From: Mycoemilia scoparia
Lineage: Eukaryota; Kickxellomycota; Kickxellomycetes; Kickxellales; Kickxellaceae
DNA length: 64,000 nt
Assembly (NCBI GenBank): GCA_027575805.1
Contig: JANBPU010000052.1
Location: 1 to 64,000, forward strand
Reading direction: 5' to 3'
The position numbers and the translations under genes were made by a program. The notes below the pieces were generated by a model. The model was not told the DNA's origin. It searched no databases and saw only the letters and a program-made list of their open reading frames with translations. Below, in pieces: positions 9,200-19,613 of the stretch (its first letter is position 1; every line of letters starts with the position of its first letter).

Positions 9200-10436
9200 A
9201 ATTGTCCTGATCTCTTTTATAGCCTCTATATCATTTAAGCCAATTACCAAGAACACCAAAATATGAGTCTATAATACTCTTACTATGATATTCAGCAAAA
9301 TAATTGTGCTTTACTATTCCTTCAAATAGAGTTTTAAGTTCTATAAGTACATAATTCAAAAATTTAGCAAATCTGAAGTATAGTCTACAATCAGACTACA
9401 CTTTAACATTTTTAATATTCTTAAATAATGGATCACTTATAAGATTAAACAGTTGCTCTCCAGCAAACTTTGAATCATGATTCAATTCTTCAGAAAGATA
9501 GGTAAAATGTTTAGTCTTGATATCCCTATTTTCTCTATAATACACAGCAAAAGAAAGAATGGTGATAGCTTGCTTATTGTAAAAGTCATGATTAGTTTCC
9601 TCAGGAGAATTACCAATTTTGACATTTTGTTTAAAGTCAGTTACAATAATGCAAGTATCACCTGTTAGTTATTCAATGGCATTTTTGTATGCTTCATTTT
9701 GTTTGTCTACTGATACCTTATGATTTAAATAGACTTGGTAATTGCTTTTATATTTTTCTTGCTCTTCAGCACCTAAATCTGGATTCTTTACCAACCTTTC
9801 TAGCTTCTTACCTTTAATACAGATATTGCACATATCTGTTTTCCTCCTGGCTACTTTAAAGTTTTTAGGACTATATCTATAAAAAGTACTAAGAGACATT
9901 TTGTTGTTAGCATCATCATTTATCATATCAATGTATACTTGTCTTTTTGTTTTTTAGAGGTGGTATACTGTCTCACCACTTCTAGTGGTAAGTGAACTTG
10001 GCTGGGAATTTGCTATTAGATATTCCCTTATTTTTGCTTTCTTTTCAGTTGAAGTTTGTTACCTTAAACTTGGCTGTGATCTCTTATAATGATCAACTAA
10101 AAAATTATTGTTAGTAGCTTTTTGCTTGGCCAATATATATTGGCCAGGAGAAAAGTTAAAGCCATTTTGTCTAAGGGCTTGTAGACTAAAAAAGGGAGCA
10201 ACAAGGGCAAGGAGTATGGATTTAGGCCCAGACTTGACCAAACTGTGGGTAATGAAAATGTTTTTAAGAATCCCATCAAGTTTGTTTTGTAAAGTAAAGT
10301 TAAGTGAATTTTTAAGGGAAGCAGAAAGGTTAGATTTTAAATATATATGGGAGAATAGTTGGGTGGGAGGGTTTAATAAACCTTTAGAAAAGGTATTGAG
10401 TTTGTTGCATTTTCTACCTAGCATTTTTGGGTGCAT
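9200..10436 (-). pseudogene. Decayed DNA-transposon transposase, superfamily not identified
   Basis: A single minus-strand frame of about 400 codons runs from 10436 to about 9200 without frameshifts but with five or more in-frame stops. The middle holds a Cys motif (KTDMCNICIKGKK), followed by acidic-residue segments VTDFKQNVKIG, SDCRLYFR and EYHSKSIIDSYFG that look like the core of a DDE/D nuclease. In the second block the stop replaces the codon before SDC, where related proteins commonly have Trp (TGG to TAG). Terminal repeats were not found. AT-rich codon use differs from neighbouring genes. Confidence 0.65.
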
Positions 10437-10564
10437 TTTTGTAGATTATTTTTATAATAAATATTAAAAAATTTAATCTAAAACTTATATTTTATTGATA
10501 AATATTGATTTTTATTTATATGTCCTTTTGAATCTTGTAAATTATGGGACTTTATTTTCCTTTC

Positions 10565-10687
10565 ATATGGGCAATAATTTTTGAAGGGTAAATTTTGGTG
10601 ACCAATGACTATAGGCACAATCACAGCTAAATGGATGTCTAGTTTTAATAGTAAACTTTTGCCCTTCAAAAATAACCCCACAGATGA
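10565..10687. mobile_element. MITE copy 1 (TTTTTGAAGGG family)
   Basis: Inverted ends ATATGGGCAATAATTTTTGAAGGG and CCCTTCAAAAATAACCCC enclose about 75 bp nearly identical in layout to the copy at 16914-17036. It lies about 160 bp upstream of NTF2. Confidence 0.75.
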
Positions 10688-10848
10688 TGGTTTGTAGAGT
10701 TTTGGTAAAATATCAAGATTGGATTAAATTGTCGTTTTTTGATCTCAAAGCAAATATTATAAACCCAACAGAAAACAACAACAAAAGTATACTCTACTTT
10801 TGACCTTAATTTGTTATTTTTTTTGTCTGAAAAGAATCATTTAATAAA

Positions 10849-11511
10849 ATGGATCCTAATTCTGCCGCTGCTCAAGTTGCACAGCAATTTTCCGACTTTT
10901 ACTATCAGAGCTTTGACAATAACCGCACTGCTCTCAACAACCTCTACGTAAGATTACAAGTCTAAATTGCTATAAAACTTATATTGCCTTTAACAACCTA
11001 TTGTTTGCAATTTCTGCAGAGATTATACCAAATTCAAGGCAGCCATATAAATACACGTATCCAGAAAAACACTGACGTATTATCAAAATTTGTCTACAAT
11101 ATTATGTTTTTAGCGACCCACCTCGGTTATGACTTTTGAAACTGGAAAATTTACAGGCGCCGAAATCATTGAAAAGCTCAGTGTAAGGAAAAATACTTAA
11201 TTATGTGCACATTCATAAATTGCAGATACGCGGCCTATGTAAACCCCTAGTCTAATTGCGGCTGTCTAACATATTCATTGGGTGATACATAGACCCTTCC
11301 TTTCAACAAAGTACAACACAAGATTACTACTGTTGACGCACATATAATCGACCCTGCCACCCAAACCCTGCTAGTCATGGTTACAGGTCAGCTCTTGGTA
11401 GATGATGAACAGAACCCACAATATTTCGCACAGAGCTTCGTTCTTGTGAAGGAGGAGACCTCTGGAAGCTACTACATCTCCCACGACTTGTTCCGTTTGA
11501 ATTACTCTTAG
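10849..11511 (+). CDS. NTF2: Nuclear transport factor 2
   Basis: Small dimeric protein that carries Ran-GDP into the nucleus by binding FG-nucleoporins. Three exons are inferred: 10849-10947, 11114-11182 and 11293-11511, joined by GT-AG introns and giving 128 residues, the usual family length. Family landmarks are the N-terminal QQFSDFYYQSFD helix, then NLY joined to RPTSVMTFETGKFTGAEII across intron 1, then LPFNKVQHKI and the C-terminal GQLLVDDEQNPQYFAQSF with YYISHDLFRLNY. A possible acceptor at 11018-11019 was rejected because using it breaks the conserved NLY-RP join. The gene converges on the next one, leaving only 238 bp between stop codons. Confidence 0.95.
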
Positions 11512-11749
11512 CCAGCTAACAATTAGCTATAGCAATATTTGCCTTTGGGAATTTTCACCCGCATAGTTGATATCTGAGGCTTTTGATTACACAATACAAC
11601 AGCTTGCATGTCTATTGAACCCTAATAGTGTATATAATATGATGAGCTTATTATTTCTAGTGCCATGGCCAGTGCATGCACTATCAAAAACAAAAATAAC
11701 TTGTAAACTGTACCAATGCATATAAAATTTGTTTGAAAATAAATGATTA

Positions 11750-12526
11750 TCAGAAAAGCAGGGCGGCTATGGCACCGAGTGCTGTCAGAGCAGCCATAAG
11801 AGGTAAATTGACGGACACCGAGGGTGCAGAGCTTGGGTTGTAGCCTTTAGGAATGCCGTTGTTGGTGTCGTCGTAGGCAGATTTGTACATGGTAAACTTG
11901 AGCACAGCTTCTCTAGCATACCCAGCTCTTACTTTGTTAAGACCGACCTCAGGGTCCCAAATGAAGAGCTTATATCCAGAAGCAATTTGGAGATTTCTGC
12001 CTGGAGGGGTTTGTGACACTGTGTCCCAAACATACTTGTTTCCAGTGGCACGAGTGGTTATATTCCACTTGATGGGGGTGTTGTCTGGGTTCATCATGCC
12101 GTCGGGGAAGAAGCAAGTGATGATCAGGTTGCCGGGCTTGTGTTTGGTATCGCTCGAGAACTTCCATTGCAGAGTAACGTTGCTGTTGATTTCAAACTGG
12201 GGGCTTGGGACATCGGATGGAGGAACAACCATTTGAATCATACCGGGCTGGCCATCCTCGTCATCATCATCGCCATCATCTCCATCGTCGCTGCTGCTAT
12301 CCGAGTTCCCATCGTTGTTTCCATCGTCGCTGCCGCTGCCGCTGTCCTTGGTGTCCTCAGTAGCAGTAGGCTCTTCTTGTTTTGTCTTGCTGGCACCGCT
12401 GTCCTTGCCTTTGTCATCGGACTTGGGTGCTGGCACGCTGTCCGAGTCTTGGGCAGCTGCCCATGAGTTCAGGAGCACAAGTTGGAGAAGGAGAACGGTA
12501 ATTAGTACCGAGATTGAGAGTCTCAT
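11750..12526 (-). CDS. Secreted, probably GPI-anchored DUF7137-like protein (paralog 1)
   Basis: Single exon, 258 residues, starting at MRLSISVLITVLLL; a TTG two codons upstream is not a likely start. It has a cleavable signal peptide (about residues 1-25), then an acidic, Ser/Asp/Gly-rich low-complexity linker (about 26-92). A beta-rich domain follows, with PSPQFEINSNVTLQWKF and YKLFIWDPEVG, features I associate with the fungal DUF7137 domain. The C-terminal hydrophobic tail preceded by small residues suggests a GPI signal. A paralog lies about 1 kb away on the same strand, so the pair arose by duplication. A cell-wall or surface role is inferred, not shown. Confidence 0.8.
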   Translation of the reverse strand: MRLSISVLITVLLLQLVLLNSWAAAQDSDSVPAPKSDDKGKDSGASKTKQEEPTATEDTKDSGSGSDDGNNDGNSDSSSDDGDDGDDDDEDGQPGMIQMVVPPSDVPSPQFEINSNVTLQWKFSSDTKHKPGNLIITCFFPDGMMNPDNTPIKWNITTRATGNKYVWDTVSQTPPGRNLQIASGYKLFIWDPEVGLNKVRAGYAREAVLKFTMYKSAYDDTNNGIPKGYNPSSAPSVSVNLPLMAALTALGAIAALLF

Positions 12527-13496
12527 TTTCAAATGTCGCGTAATTTATAAGGGAAAGTTCGTGCGTGTAATGTATGTTTTAAGGAGCAAGTCAACTGGTT
12601 GTCGCTGCTGCTGCTGCTGTTGCTGTTTTGTGCCGCTCCTATAAGTCTACTGTGAGAGCGCGGATGGCGTGTCTAAACCTGCTAGGCACTGTCAAAATAT
12701 GTGCAGCCTATGGCTTGAGCAAATGCTAGAAATTGGAGCCAAAAGTATGTTGAAAAAAGTAGAGGCAAACAACAAGCAGAGAGAGAATAAAGCAAGAGTG
12801 CTTATCTTTAGGAGAATGCTAGCAAAATAAAGAACAAAAAGAAAGGCAAGAGAGCTAAGGGGACAAAAGCAGAGTGTTGTTTGCGGCTTTTGTGAATGTG
12901 CGTTGTTGTCAAGGAAGAACTGAGAAAGTAGAATACCACAAAGATTTTCACGAGTGGCTGTGTAGTGTGCAGTAGAGACCAGGGTTATTTTTGGCCTTGA
13001 GTTCCTGTTGGCCCGTGTTTCCAACCCAACCTTTTAACCTGTGTTGACTCTGGTAACCTGGCAGCAATTTGTTCTTTTGCCACCTTTTGCTCTTTGGGCT
13101 CCAAAGGACGTGTGTCTGGTGGTAAAGACAGGTCTTTACGCACAAACTCAGTAGCACAAGCTGCACACCAAGATGTCCAGCAACAGGAGCATATACTGCT
13201 TCTGGTGCGTATGTTATGAAGCTGTGTTTCCAGGTATGATTTGCCAATGGGCCATTTAATACCTTAACCACAAAAACGACGATTTGCATATCTTTTAAGG
13301 TGATCTATTTTTGGACCCGGTATAGCTAAATTAGGCTTTGTTTCTACACAACAGATGTCCTATGAGTAAATGGCTGGCATCATGCTTATTTATTTATTCA
13401 GCGCCCATGGTTCTTTAGATTTAGTAATAGAAAATGTTTGTACATATTACTTTTAATATCTCTGGCAGTTCTTGTAAGGAAAAAGATCTCGATGGA
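12527..13496. other. Intergenic region
   Basis: Contains the upstream region of paralog 1 and the downstream region of paralog 2. A short CTG microsatellite lies at 12603-12620. No gene recognised. Confidence 0.55.
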
Positions 13497-14527
13497 TTAC
13501 CAAAACATCCACCCGCTAGCAATCAAAATCGCCATTATAGATACAAGTGGAAATGGCTGCAGAGAAGCCGCGGAGTTTGGGTTATAGTCTCTTGGGACGC
13601 CATCGTTGGTTTCTAAGGTGAGTATAAGCACGTAGCGCACGGGTACTTAGAATGTGCAAACAATTGTGTTAAACAGCATGAATATAGCCCAGTTCTGAAC
13701 TTACTTTCATATCGGGATGCATACAGAGAAAAGGGCATGCTGAATTTTAACAAGCGGCCAGGCGGAGGCGCGCTGCTTTTCACGAAGCCAAGATCGCTAT
13801 CATAGACGTGCAGCCTGTAGCCACGCCCTTCGCGAAGTCCAACGCCATCAGGAACATTTTCTCGGCTGTCCCACATGAACATTCGGGCTGTGCCAGTGAT
13901 ATTGGTTGCTATGTCGTACATCATTGTCATGTCTTTACCACCGTCGTCGGACTCGTGTGGGAGCTCGACACTAAGCATCAGGCGACGAGGAATTCTGTCA
14001 AGGTTATCATCGTACTCCCATCTGAGCGTCACTATCGAATCTAACTCAAAGAGAGGCGTTGGTATGGATGTTGGTGGTGAAACCATTGTCAATCTGCCTG
14101 GCTGCATCCCACCTCCCTCATCAAGCGTATCATCATCATCTTCTTCTTCAGTAGCATTGGCACCTTTTTCTGAATCGCTGTCGTCTTTATTATTTTTGCG
14201 GTTGTGGGTGCGTGGCTTGTGCTTTTTGCTTTTGGCACTATGGGCTGTGGGTGTTGCTCTTGAACCCCTGGGGGTACTATGTTGGAAACTACTCTGTGTA
14301 CCTGTTGGCTTACTTGCCTTTCGCCCTAAGTCAAGCAAGAATTCCATTATTAGCGCTAATGTTTCTATAGATAGAGGTTTCGGATATCTGTATATATCCA
14401 TATCCATATCCCTACCTTGCCTGTGCAGCGACGATTTCCCGCTTGCTTTTGGGTCTCCAAGGCATTGGACACAGACAGCCACCAGCCCGACTATTAACAA
14501 GTGAAGTGTAACCCTTGTGATTTTCAT
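13497..14527 (-). CDS. Secreted DUF7137-like protein (paralog 2)
   Basis: Two exons are inferred: 14527-13705 and 13612-13497, with donor GTAAGT and acceptor TTAG. The product is about 312 residues. It begins with a signal peptide (MKITRVTLHLLIVGLVAVC), then a basic and acidic disordered stretch, then the same beta-rich domain as paralog 1: PTPLFELDSIVTLRWEY, YRLHVYDSDLG and LLKFSMPFSLYASRYE. Splicing appends TNDGVPRDYNPNSA and a hydrophobic tail, matching TNNGIPKGYNPSSA plus tail in paralog 1. Reading through the intron instead gives an unrelated end. Paralog 1 lacks this intron. The 5' side faces the cyanase gene. Confidence 0.78.
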
Positions 14528-15440
14528 TCAGTGTGATACAGATATAAATTATAAATACAGAGTCGCCTTTCGCATTTTGGAGTCGCTTGGACTGCTTTTA
14601 TATCACGATTCAAGTAGAAACTGTTCCAAAACCCATCTCCGCGCAAGGAACTCCCCGCCCAAATCACAATGCTTTCCAAAGCCCTGGTGGGTGTTTCAGT
14701 TCAATCAGAACCAAAATGGCTTTCCGCGGTCGGTGGTTGACCCAATGCCTCGTTTTTTCAGTAACGCCGAACCATGGTTCTGGTGTGAGTAAATAATAAG
14801 ACCAAGACATCCCATTGGCCCCAGTGGAATATCCCCAATATAGCATATATGTCCGTGCCCATGGCCCTCCAGACAGGAACATTGTCACTACTCAAGTCAT
14901 CGTTGATAAATGATACAAATATATTGGAAACGTTCAATCGACATGTTGATGCTACAAAATGACGATGGCTTAACTAATATCCCAGTCAAATAGTGCCTAG
15001 CTATACGTTAAGCGGGTGCCTCCAAATGTCTTTAGTTTGTTTAGCAACATTATAAAGGACGCTGGCCTCTCTGCACAGGTGGCGATATTTGCACCAATAT
15101 TATCTATCTAAAAAGGTGGAATCGTCACTGGTGCGCATGCGTGTCGTTTCTATATATACCCTCAGATACTGGTCTGGCTTTTTTGTTGGCTGTTAAGGAC
15201 TTTTGGTTTGTGGCAGGATAGGGCCAAATCACCCATTGTTCGGTCAATTAAGGTGACGCTTGGTCACCTGCTATGTGTCTTGTTTAATGCCCCCTAGCAT
15301 TTTAAAATCGGAGAATAGCATCTTTTCTTTGCTAATACTCCTCTGACTCTATATACGCCTATACACTTCTATTTTACAGCAGAACAAAGTGCGCTTCTCT
15401 TACCAAAACGCTTTGAGCTCAACCACAAGAACATTTAATC
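14528..15440. other. Divergent promoter region between paralog 2 and cyanase
   Basis: Two TATA-like sites (TATATATA near 15151 and TATATAC near 15350) precede the cyanase start. No gene or repeat recognised. Confidence 0.45.
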
Positions 15441-16270
15441 ATGAGTGTAAGTGCCACAGCCTATATAGGGCCTAAGTTTACCCACACACTGCCTTCTGCT
15501 AGACTGGTTCCAACTATGTAGATATACATATAACGTGTACATAGAGAAAGAATTTGCCCCCTGCAAGCCTTCGACTTTTTGAAGCAAAAGCTCGCCATAA
15601 TCTAACGTATGTTATAATATAGCATCTCTAAGCATATCTCCCACATAGTGATTGTTTGCTCTAAAACACCAAACATTGTGCTGATGATGATATTCTTCAA
15701 GGTTCGAGGAGATTGGCAAAAAGATTGACCATGACGAAGTTTGGGTTGCATCTTTGTTTTATGGCCAGGTCACGCCATCAAAGTCCGATGTAGAGAGGAT
15801 CGCCAGTGTCCTTCAACTGTCAGAAGATGCCTTGAAAACAGAGTATATGAACTCTGGGTTTCCACATCGCGGTGAACTGATTGGACACAGCCCGCCCCTC
15901 GACCCCCTTTTGTATCGCCTGAATGAGGCCTTAAGGGTATGGTGGTATTCAAGCAATGTTATATGCAACGTTTAAATGCAGCTCTTTTATAGTAATGCTT
16001 CATTCTGAACTGTTCGCTATATAGATTCATGGCCCCGGTATAAGAGATGTCATCCATGAAAAGTGTGGTGACGGAATAGTGAGCAGTGTTGATTTTCGTG
16101 CTCATGTTGAAAAGGTAAGTGGTCATTTAATAAGACAAGATGTGTCCATATTGTGGAACTATCAAATGGTTATACCCATACTTATATATTACTGATAGGT
16201 GACAAGGACCGATGGCGACCGAGTTCGAATAATCTTTGATGGCAAGTTTTTAAACTATAAGTCCTTTTAA
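15441..16270 (+). CDS. cynS: Cyanate hydratase (cyanase)
   Basis: Converts cyanate and bicarbonate to ammonia and carbon dioxide, detoxifying cyanate and releasing nitrogen. Five exons are inferred: 15441-15446, 15545-15606, 15702-15936, 16025-16114 and 16199-16270 (154 residues). All have GT-AG borders and phases that fit. The first coding exon has only two codons. The N-terminal helical domain reads LRLFEAKARHNLTFEEIGKK, followed by DEVWVASLFYGQVTPS. The catalytic Arg and Glu lie in LLYRLNEALR and the Ser in GIVSSVDF. The end RVRIIFDGKFLNY is typical. Length agrees with bacterial and fungal cyanases. Confidence 0.93.
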
Positions 16271-16549
16271 ATTGGGCTTTATATGCCTTGCTGTCAAATA
16301 AAGTGGTAGATAATCATGTACAGGAGATGTTAGAACCAAAATCACAACAATATTTTTGGTTTAGTGTTGATTACATTGCATGCAATATCATCATCTTATA
16401 ATTTTTGTGTCCATAAAGTTAAGCCTGGTTAAGTGTGGGTTTTATTGGTTTTTAATATATATTGGGGAATGATTGAGGAAAATAAAAACAAAAGAAGCAA
16501 TAAATTGTTTTCATCTGTAGTGAATAAGTTTCCTAAATTTAGATTAGTA

Positions 16550-16631
16550 GTCACTTTGGCCGAGTGGTTAAGGCGGCGGCCTGCTAAGCCGTTTCACTTT
16601 GTGAGCGCAGGTTCGAATCCTGCAGGTGACG
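16550..16631 (+). tRNA. tRNA-Ser, anticodon GCT
   Basis: An 82-nt cloverleaf: acceptor GTCACTT pairs with the 3' end. The D region TGGCCGAGTGGTTAAGG is an A box and GGTTCGAATCC is the B box. Anticodon GCT is at 16583-16585 and there is a long variable arm as in serine tRNAs. No intron. A T-rich stretch follows, suitable for Pol III termination. Confidence 0.95.
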
Positions 16632-16913
16632 ATTATTTTTAAGTTTTCGCATTTTGAGTTTGTAATCCAACCTATCCATTTGATTATAAAGGTCAGTTGC
16701 TTCTCAAAAAATTATCAATCTTTTGATCATCATTTATTATTGCACAAAATAAAACCAATTTTTAGCCAAAGCTTAGGCAGCAAATACACTATACTTTTCA
16801 TATATATATATATATATATCACTAGTTTCTGATGATTTTCGCTTGGCTCTATCTTCACATTATAATTCATCGTCTATATGGGTAATGACCACTGGGCACC
16901 AAAAGGTATAATC

Positions 16914-17036
16914 CATATGGATCATAATTTATGAAGGGTAAATTTTGGTGATCACTGGTTATAGGGGCAGCCACAGCCAAATGGATGTCCAGTTTTACTA
17001 GTAAACTTTCACCCTTCAAAAATAATCGCCCATATA
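16914..17036. mobile_element. MITE copy 2 (TTTTTGAAGGG family)
   Basis: About 123 bp between CATATGG and CCCATAT-like ends, with inner repeats ATGAAGGGTAAA and CACCCTTCAAAAATAA. The centre (CACAGCCAAATGGATGTCCAG) matches copy 1. Confidence 0.78.
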
Positions 17037-17108
17037 TATATAACCCTGTATACTTGTTTTTATTTAAAAGGTTTATGACATCCGTGGTCCAAATTAGAAT
17101 TCACATCT

Positions 17109-18435
17109 CTAGTTACTGCGTTGAAGTTCTGGAACAACTTTAAATAGGTCGTGAATTTTTTCTATATGGTAGTCGCCAACTTCACTTTCGCCTGGCCAAC
17201 AGTGAATTCCAACCCAGCCCATTTCCTAAAATAATTACAAGCACCTTTTGTTATATATGATTACCATTGGGGCTCCCTATATTTGTTTGGAAATCTATTT
17301 AAAAACTCCCTACCTTTGCAGTTATAATATTTCTGGTAGAGTCGTCTACTAGATAACACTTTGTTCCTGGATGTGTACCAGAATCCTTTAGGGCCTTTTC
17401 GTATGCCTCGATATCTATATAGTTTATAAAAAATAGTTATAGTTGTGAAAAATGTTGCTTTAGCTGGGGCTGTTCATATTTAAACAACATACCTGGCTTG
17501 CAAATGATCTCTTTATTAGTATAGTCACAATATGTTATACCATGAATAAGATCAAATATGCCAAGCAGTTTGAGTACCCGAGATGCATGCTATATTTTAA
17601 ATAAGCGATTAGTTGAATGTCAGGAAATCATCGAAACCACATTCCTTATAAATTAATTGCAATATTTACTGGATAGTTGGCATTGGTAAATGCCCAAATT
17701 CGTGCATTGACCTGCTTAAGCATGGATTGAAGTTCTGGATCTTCCTTTATCACATACTCAAGCGGAAGTGTTTGGTCTACCTCTTCATCTACTCCCAAAG
17801 AAAAAAAGTGTCAATACATATAACAACACATTATGACTATTGAACGCTTTTCAATGGCGGATCATCACATACCAAATGTCGTGGGATTGATTTCTATTTT
17901 TATATATACATATATATATTGATATCACTGATTATTATAAGTAGCAAACATAAATGAGTATGAAAAGCTTGGCGGAAATTTAATTCACATATACACTCAC
18001 CATCATGAATTACCATTCCTTTGATTGCCACACCATAATCCTTGTAGTACTTTCGACAAAGCATTTTAACTAAACAAATAGAAAGGGTGTAATTAGTATA
18101 TAAGAATCCATAAGACATTCAATAGTGGTTTGGCGCCTCTTTACCATTTTCATCCGACATTCCATGCTTCAACCCAAAAGCAACGATCCTAAACCGAATA
18201 CAAAAATTATCCATATAACGAAAGGTTGCCAACTGTCAAAAGGTACCCTTTAAAGATCACGATCCATATACTCAAAGATTTTCCATCAGAAATGGCTACT
18301 GACTTACCTCTCAAACATCATGTCATGAATTCCGATATTTGGCGAATACAGACAGTTATCAATATCCAGAAATAGAACCGGGGTATGATTTTGGCCAGTA
18401 GTGCCCTGTGAGTCCTGAACGTTGGAGGTTGACAT
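17109..18435 (-). CDS. Pyrimidine 5'-nucleotidase of the HAD family (SDT1/PHM8-like)
   Basis: Hydrolyses pyrimidine or other nucleoside monophosphates to nucleosides in the cytosol. Eight exons are inferred: 18435-18308, 18188-18145, 18069-18001, 17893-17873, 17791-17670, 17589-17493, 17414-17314 and 17225-17109. All have GT-AG borders and matching phases, giving 232 residues. HAD motif I is FLDIDNCLYS (nucleophile and acid Asp). Motif II is FTNAN, and motif III/IV is GTKCYLVDDS. The cap contains YYKDYGVAIKGMVI as in SDT1. The start at 18435 is the first ATG of the frame; an upstream TTG was rejected. Exon 4, with only 21 nt, is unusually small. Confidence 0.9.
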
Positions 18436-19613
18436 TGGATCCTTTGTTTTATTAGTAATATTGGATGCCGATTTAATATTGTAATGCAATTTAATATGGT
18501 CAAGTGTGCAAAAACTCGGTACCGAGGTAACAGAAGATGATATTTATGCAAAGAGACAGATCTTCGTATAAACCCTTCGTATTATAATCCTTTATCTATA
18601 AATATCCCTGATGCTCTACATTTTGATGGTTTTCCTCCCAAGACACATCAAAATTAACCAATATTATGGGAAGCTTGCCAAAATGTGTTCAAAACATGGC
18701 CATTGTCAGCTTCAACAAGCCTTATGAAAAGATAAATCAACTATTCACTATTGCTCATAAACGATGAAAATATGACCAAATGTTCAGATTTCACAAAGCC
18801 TTGGGCAAAATGGCTGACAATTGGGCCAAAATCTGAGGACCCATTTCTGCCTACAATACACTTGATTCTAAGTGAAACTTTGCCACATATCTATAGACTG
18901 GGTTATTTGAAGGAAATGGCCATCAATGACCTTTTGGATGTGGATTGGGCAATAATGCTGTGACTATTTTCTTTAGGGTTAGGATCATTCCATCAACTAA
19001 TCTCTTATCTCCATACATGAAGGGTGGTGGGAACATTTCATACAACAACAACCTGAATCTTTATCAATAAAATCCTCCAATAGGCTGATATTGTGAGGCT
19101 GTCTCATTTGGTTAAAAGCATGTAGAACCTCACGTGAGTGATCTCTGATTTGCCTCCAAGAAGCAAAGCGGCACGCTTTGTGTCACACTACACTATCTAT
19201 GTTTTCCAGTCCACTGATTAACCATGGAAGTCAGTCTTCTATGGCTACTATGGAAGGCTAAAGAAGTTGTATTTGGGGTTAAAAACTGAGTACTATACAC
19301 TAGACACCTTTGCTACTACCGTTTATTTCTAAGCATTGGTTGTGGTGATTAATCAGTCGGGATCTGCGAATCTTATCATATCATAGCCATCCTAATCGCT
19401 GTAATCGTCATCAGTTCACGATGACATATGTGCTTGCCTGACACTGACAGCTGGCCTATAAAGCATCACCCAAATCGATCAAAGCTCTGTTGTGGTTTAT
19501 CTTTTTGGAATCTCTTACCTTCTATATAAATATATATATTTATCAGCTCCTTACCCGAGTTTGTTAAATCCTTTCGATACGTATTATTTTCTCTTCTCTA
19601 ATATCTTTCAACC
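18436..19613. other. Intergenic region with a dispersed repeat
   Basis: No gene recognised. A repeat-like segment at about 18772-18900 resembles sequence at 56470-56885. A TATA-rich stretch near 19520-19545 lies before the 6-phosphogluconate dehydrogenase start. Confidence 0.5.
18772..18900. repeat. Dispersed repeat (CAGATTTCA...GAGGACCCATTTCTGCC family)
   Basis: Shares CAGATTTCA, AGCCTT, GCAAAA, CCAAATCTG-type blocks and GAGGACCCATTTCTGCC with 56470-56740, in the same order. Ends were not resolved. Confidence 0.5.

Noticed and set aside
10097..10467. Plus-strand frame opposite the decayed transposase
   Set aside because: It is antisense to a longer collinear frame with transposase-like blocks, and has no recognised feature of its own.
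11010..11113. An internal exon of NTF2 after the TTTCTGCAG at 11011-11019
   Set aside because: Using it inserts residues into the conserved NLY-RPTS junction and breaks family alignment; one intron from 10948 to 11113 fits.
13434..13616. Plus-strand 60-codon frame
   Set aside because: It is antisense to the second exon of secreted paralog 2.
18751..18963. Short plus-strand frame
   Set aside because: It overlaps a dispersed repeat and has no protein-like features.
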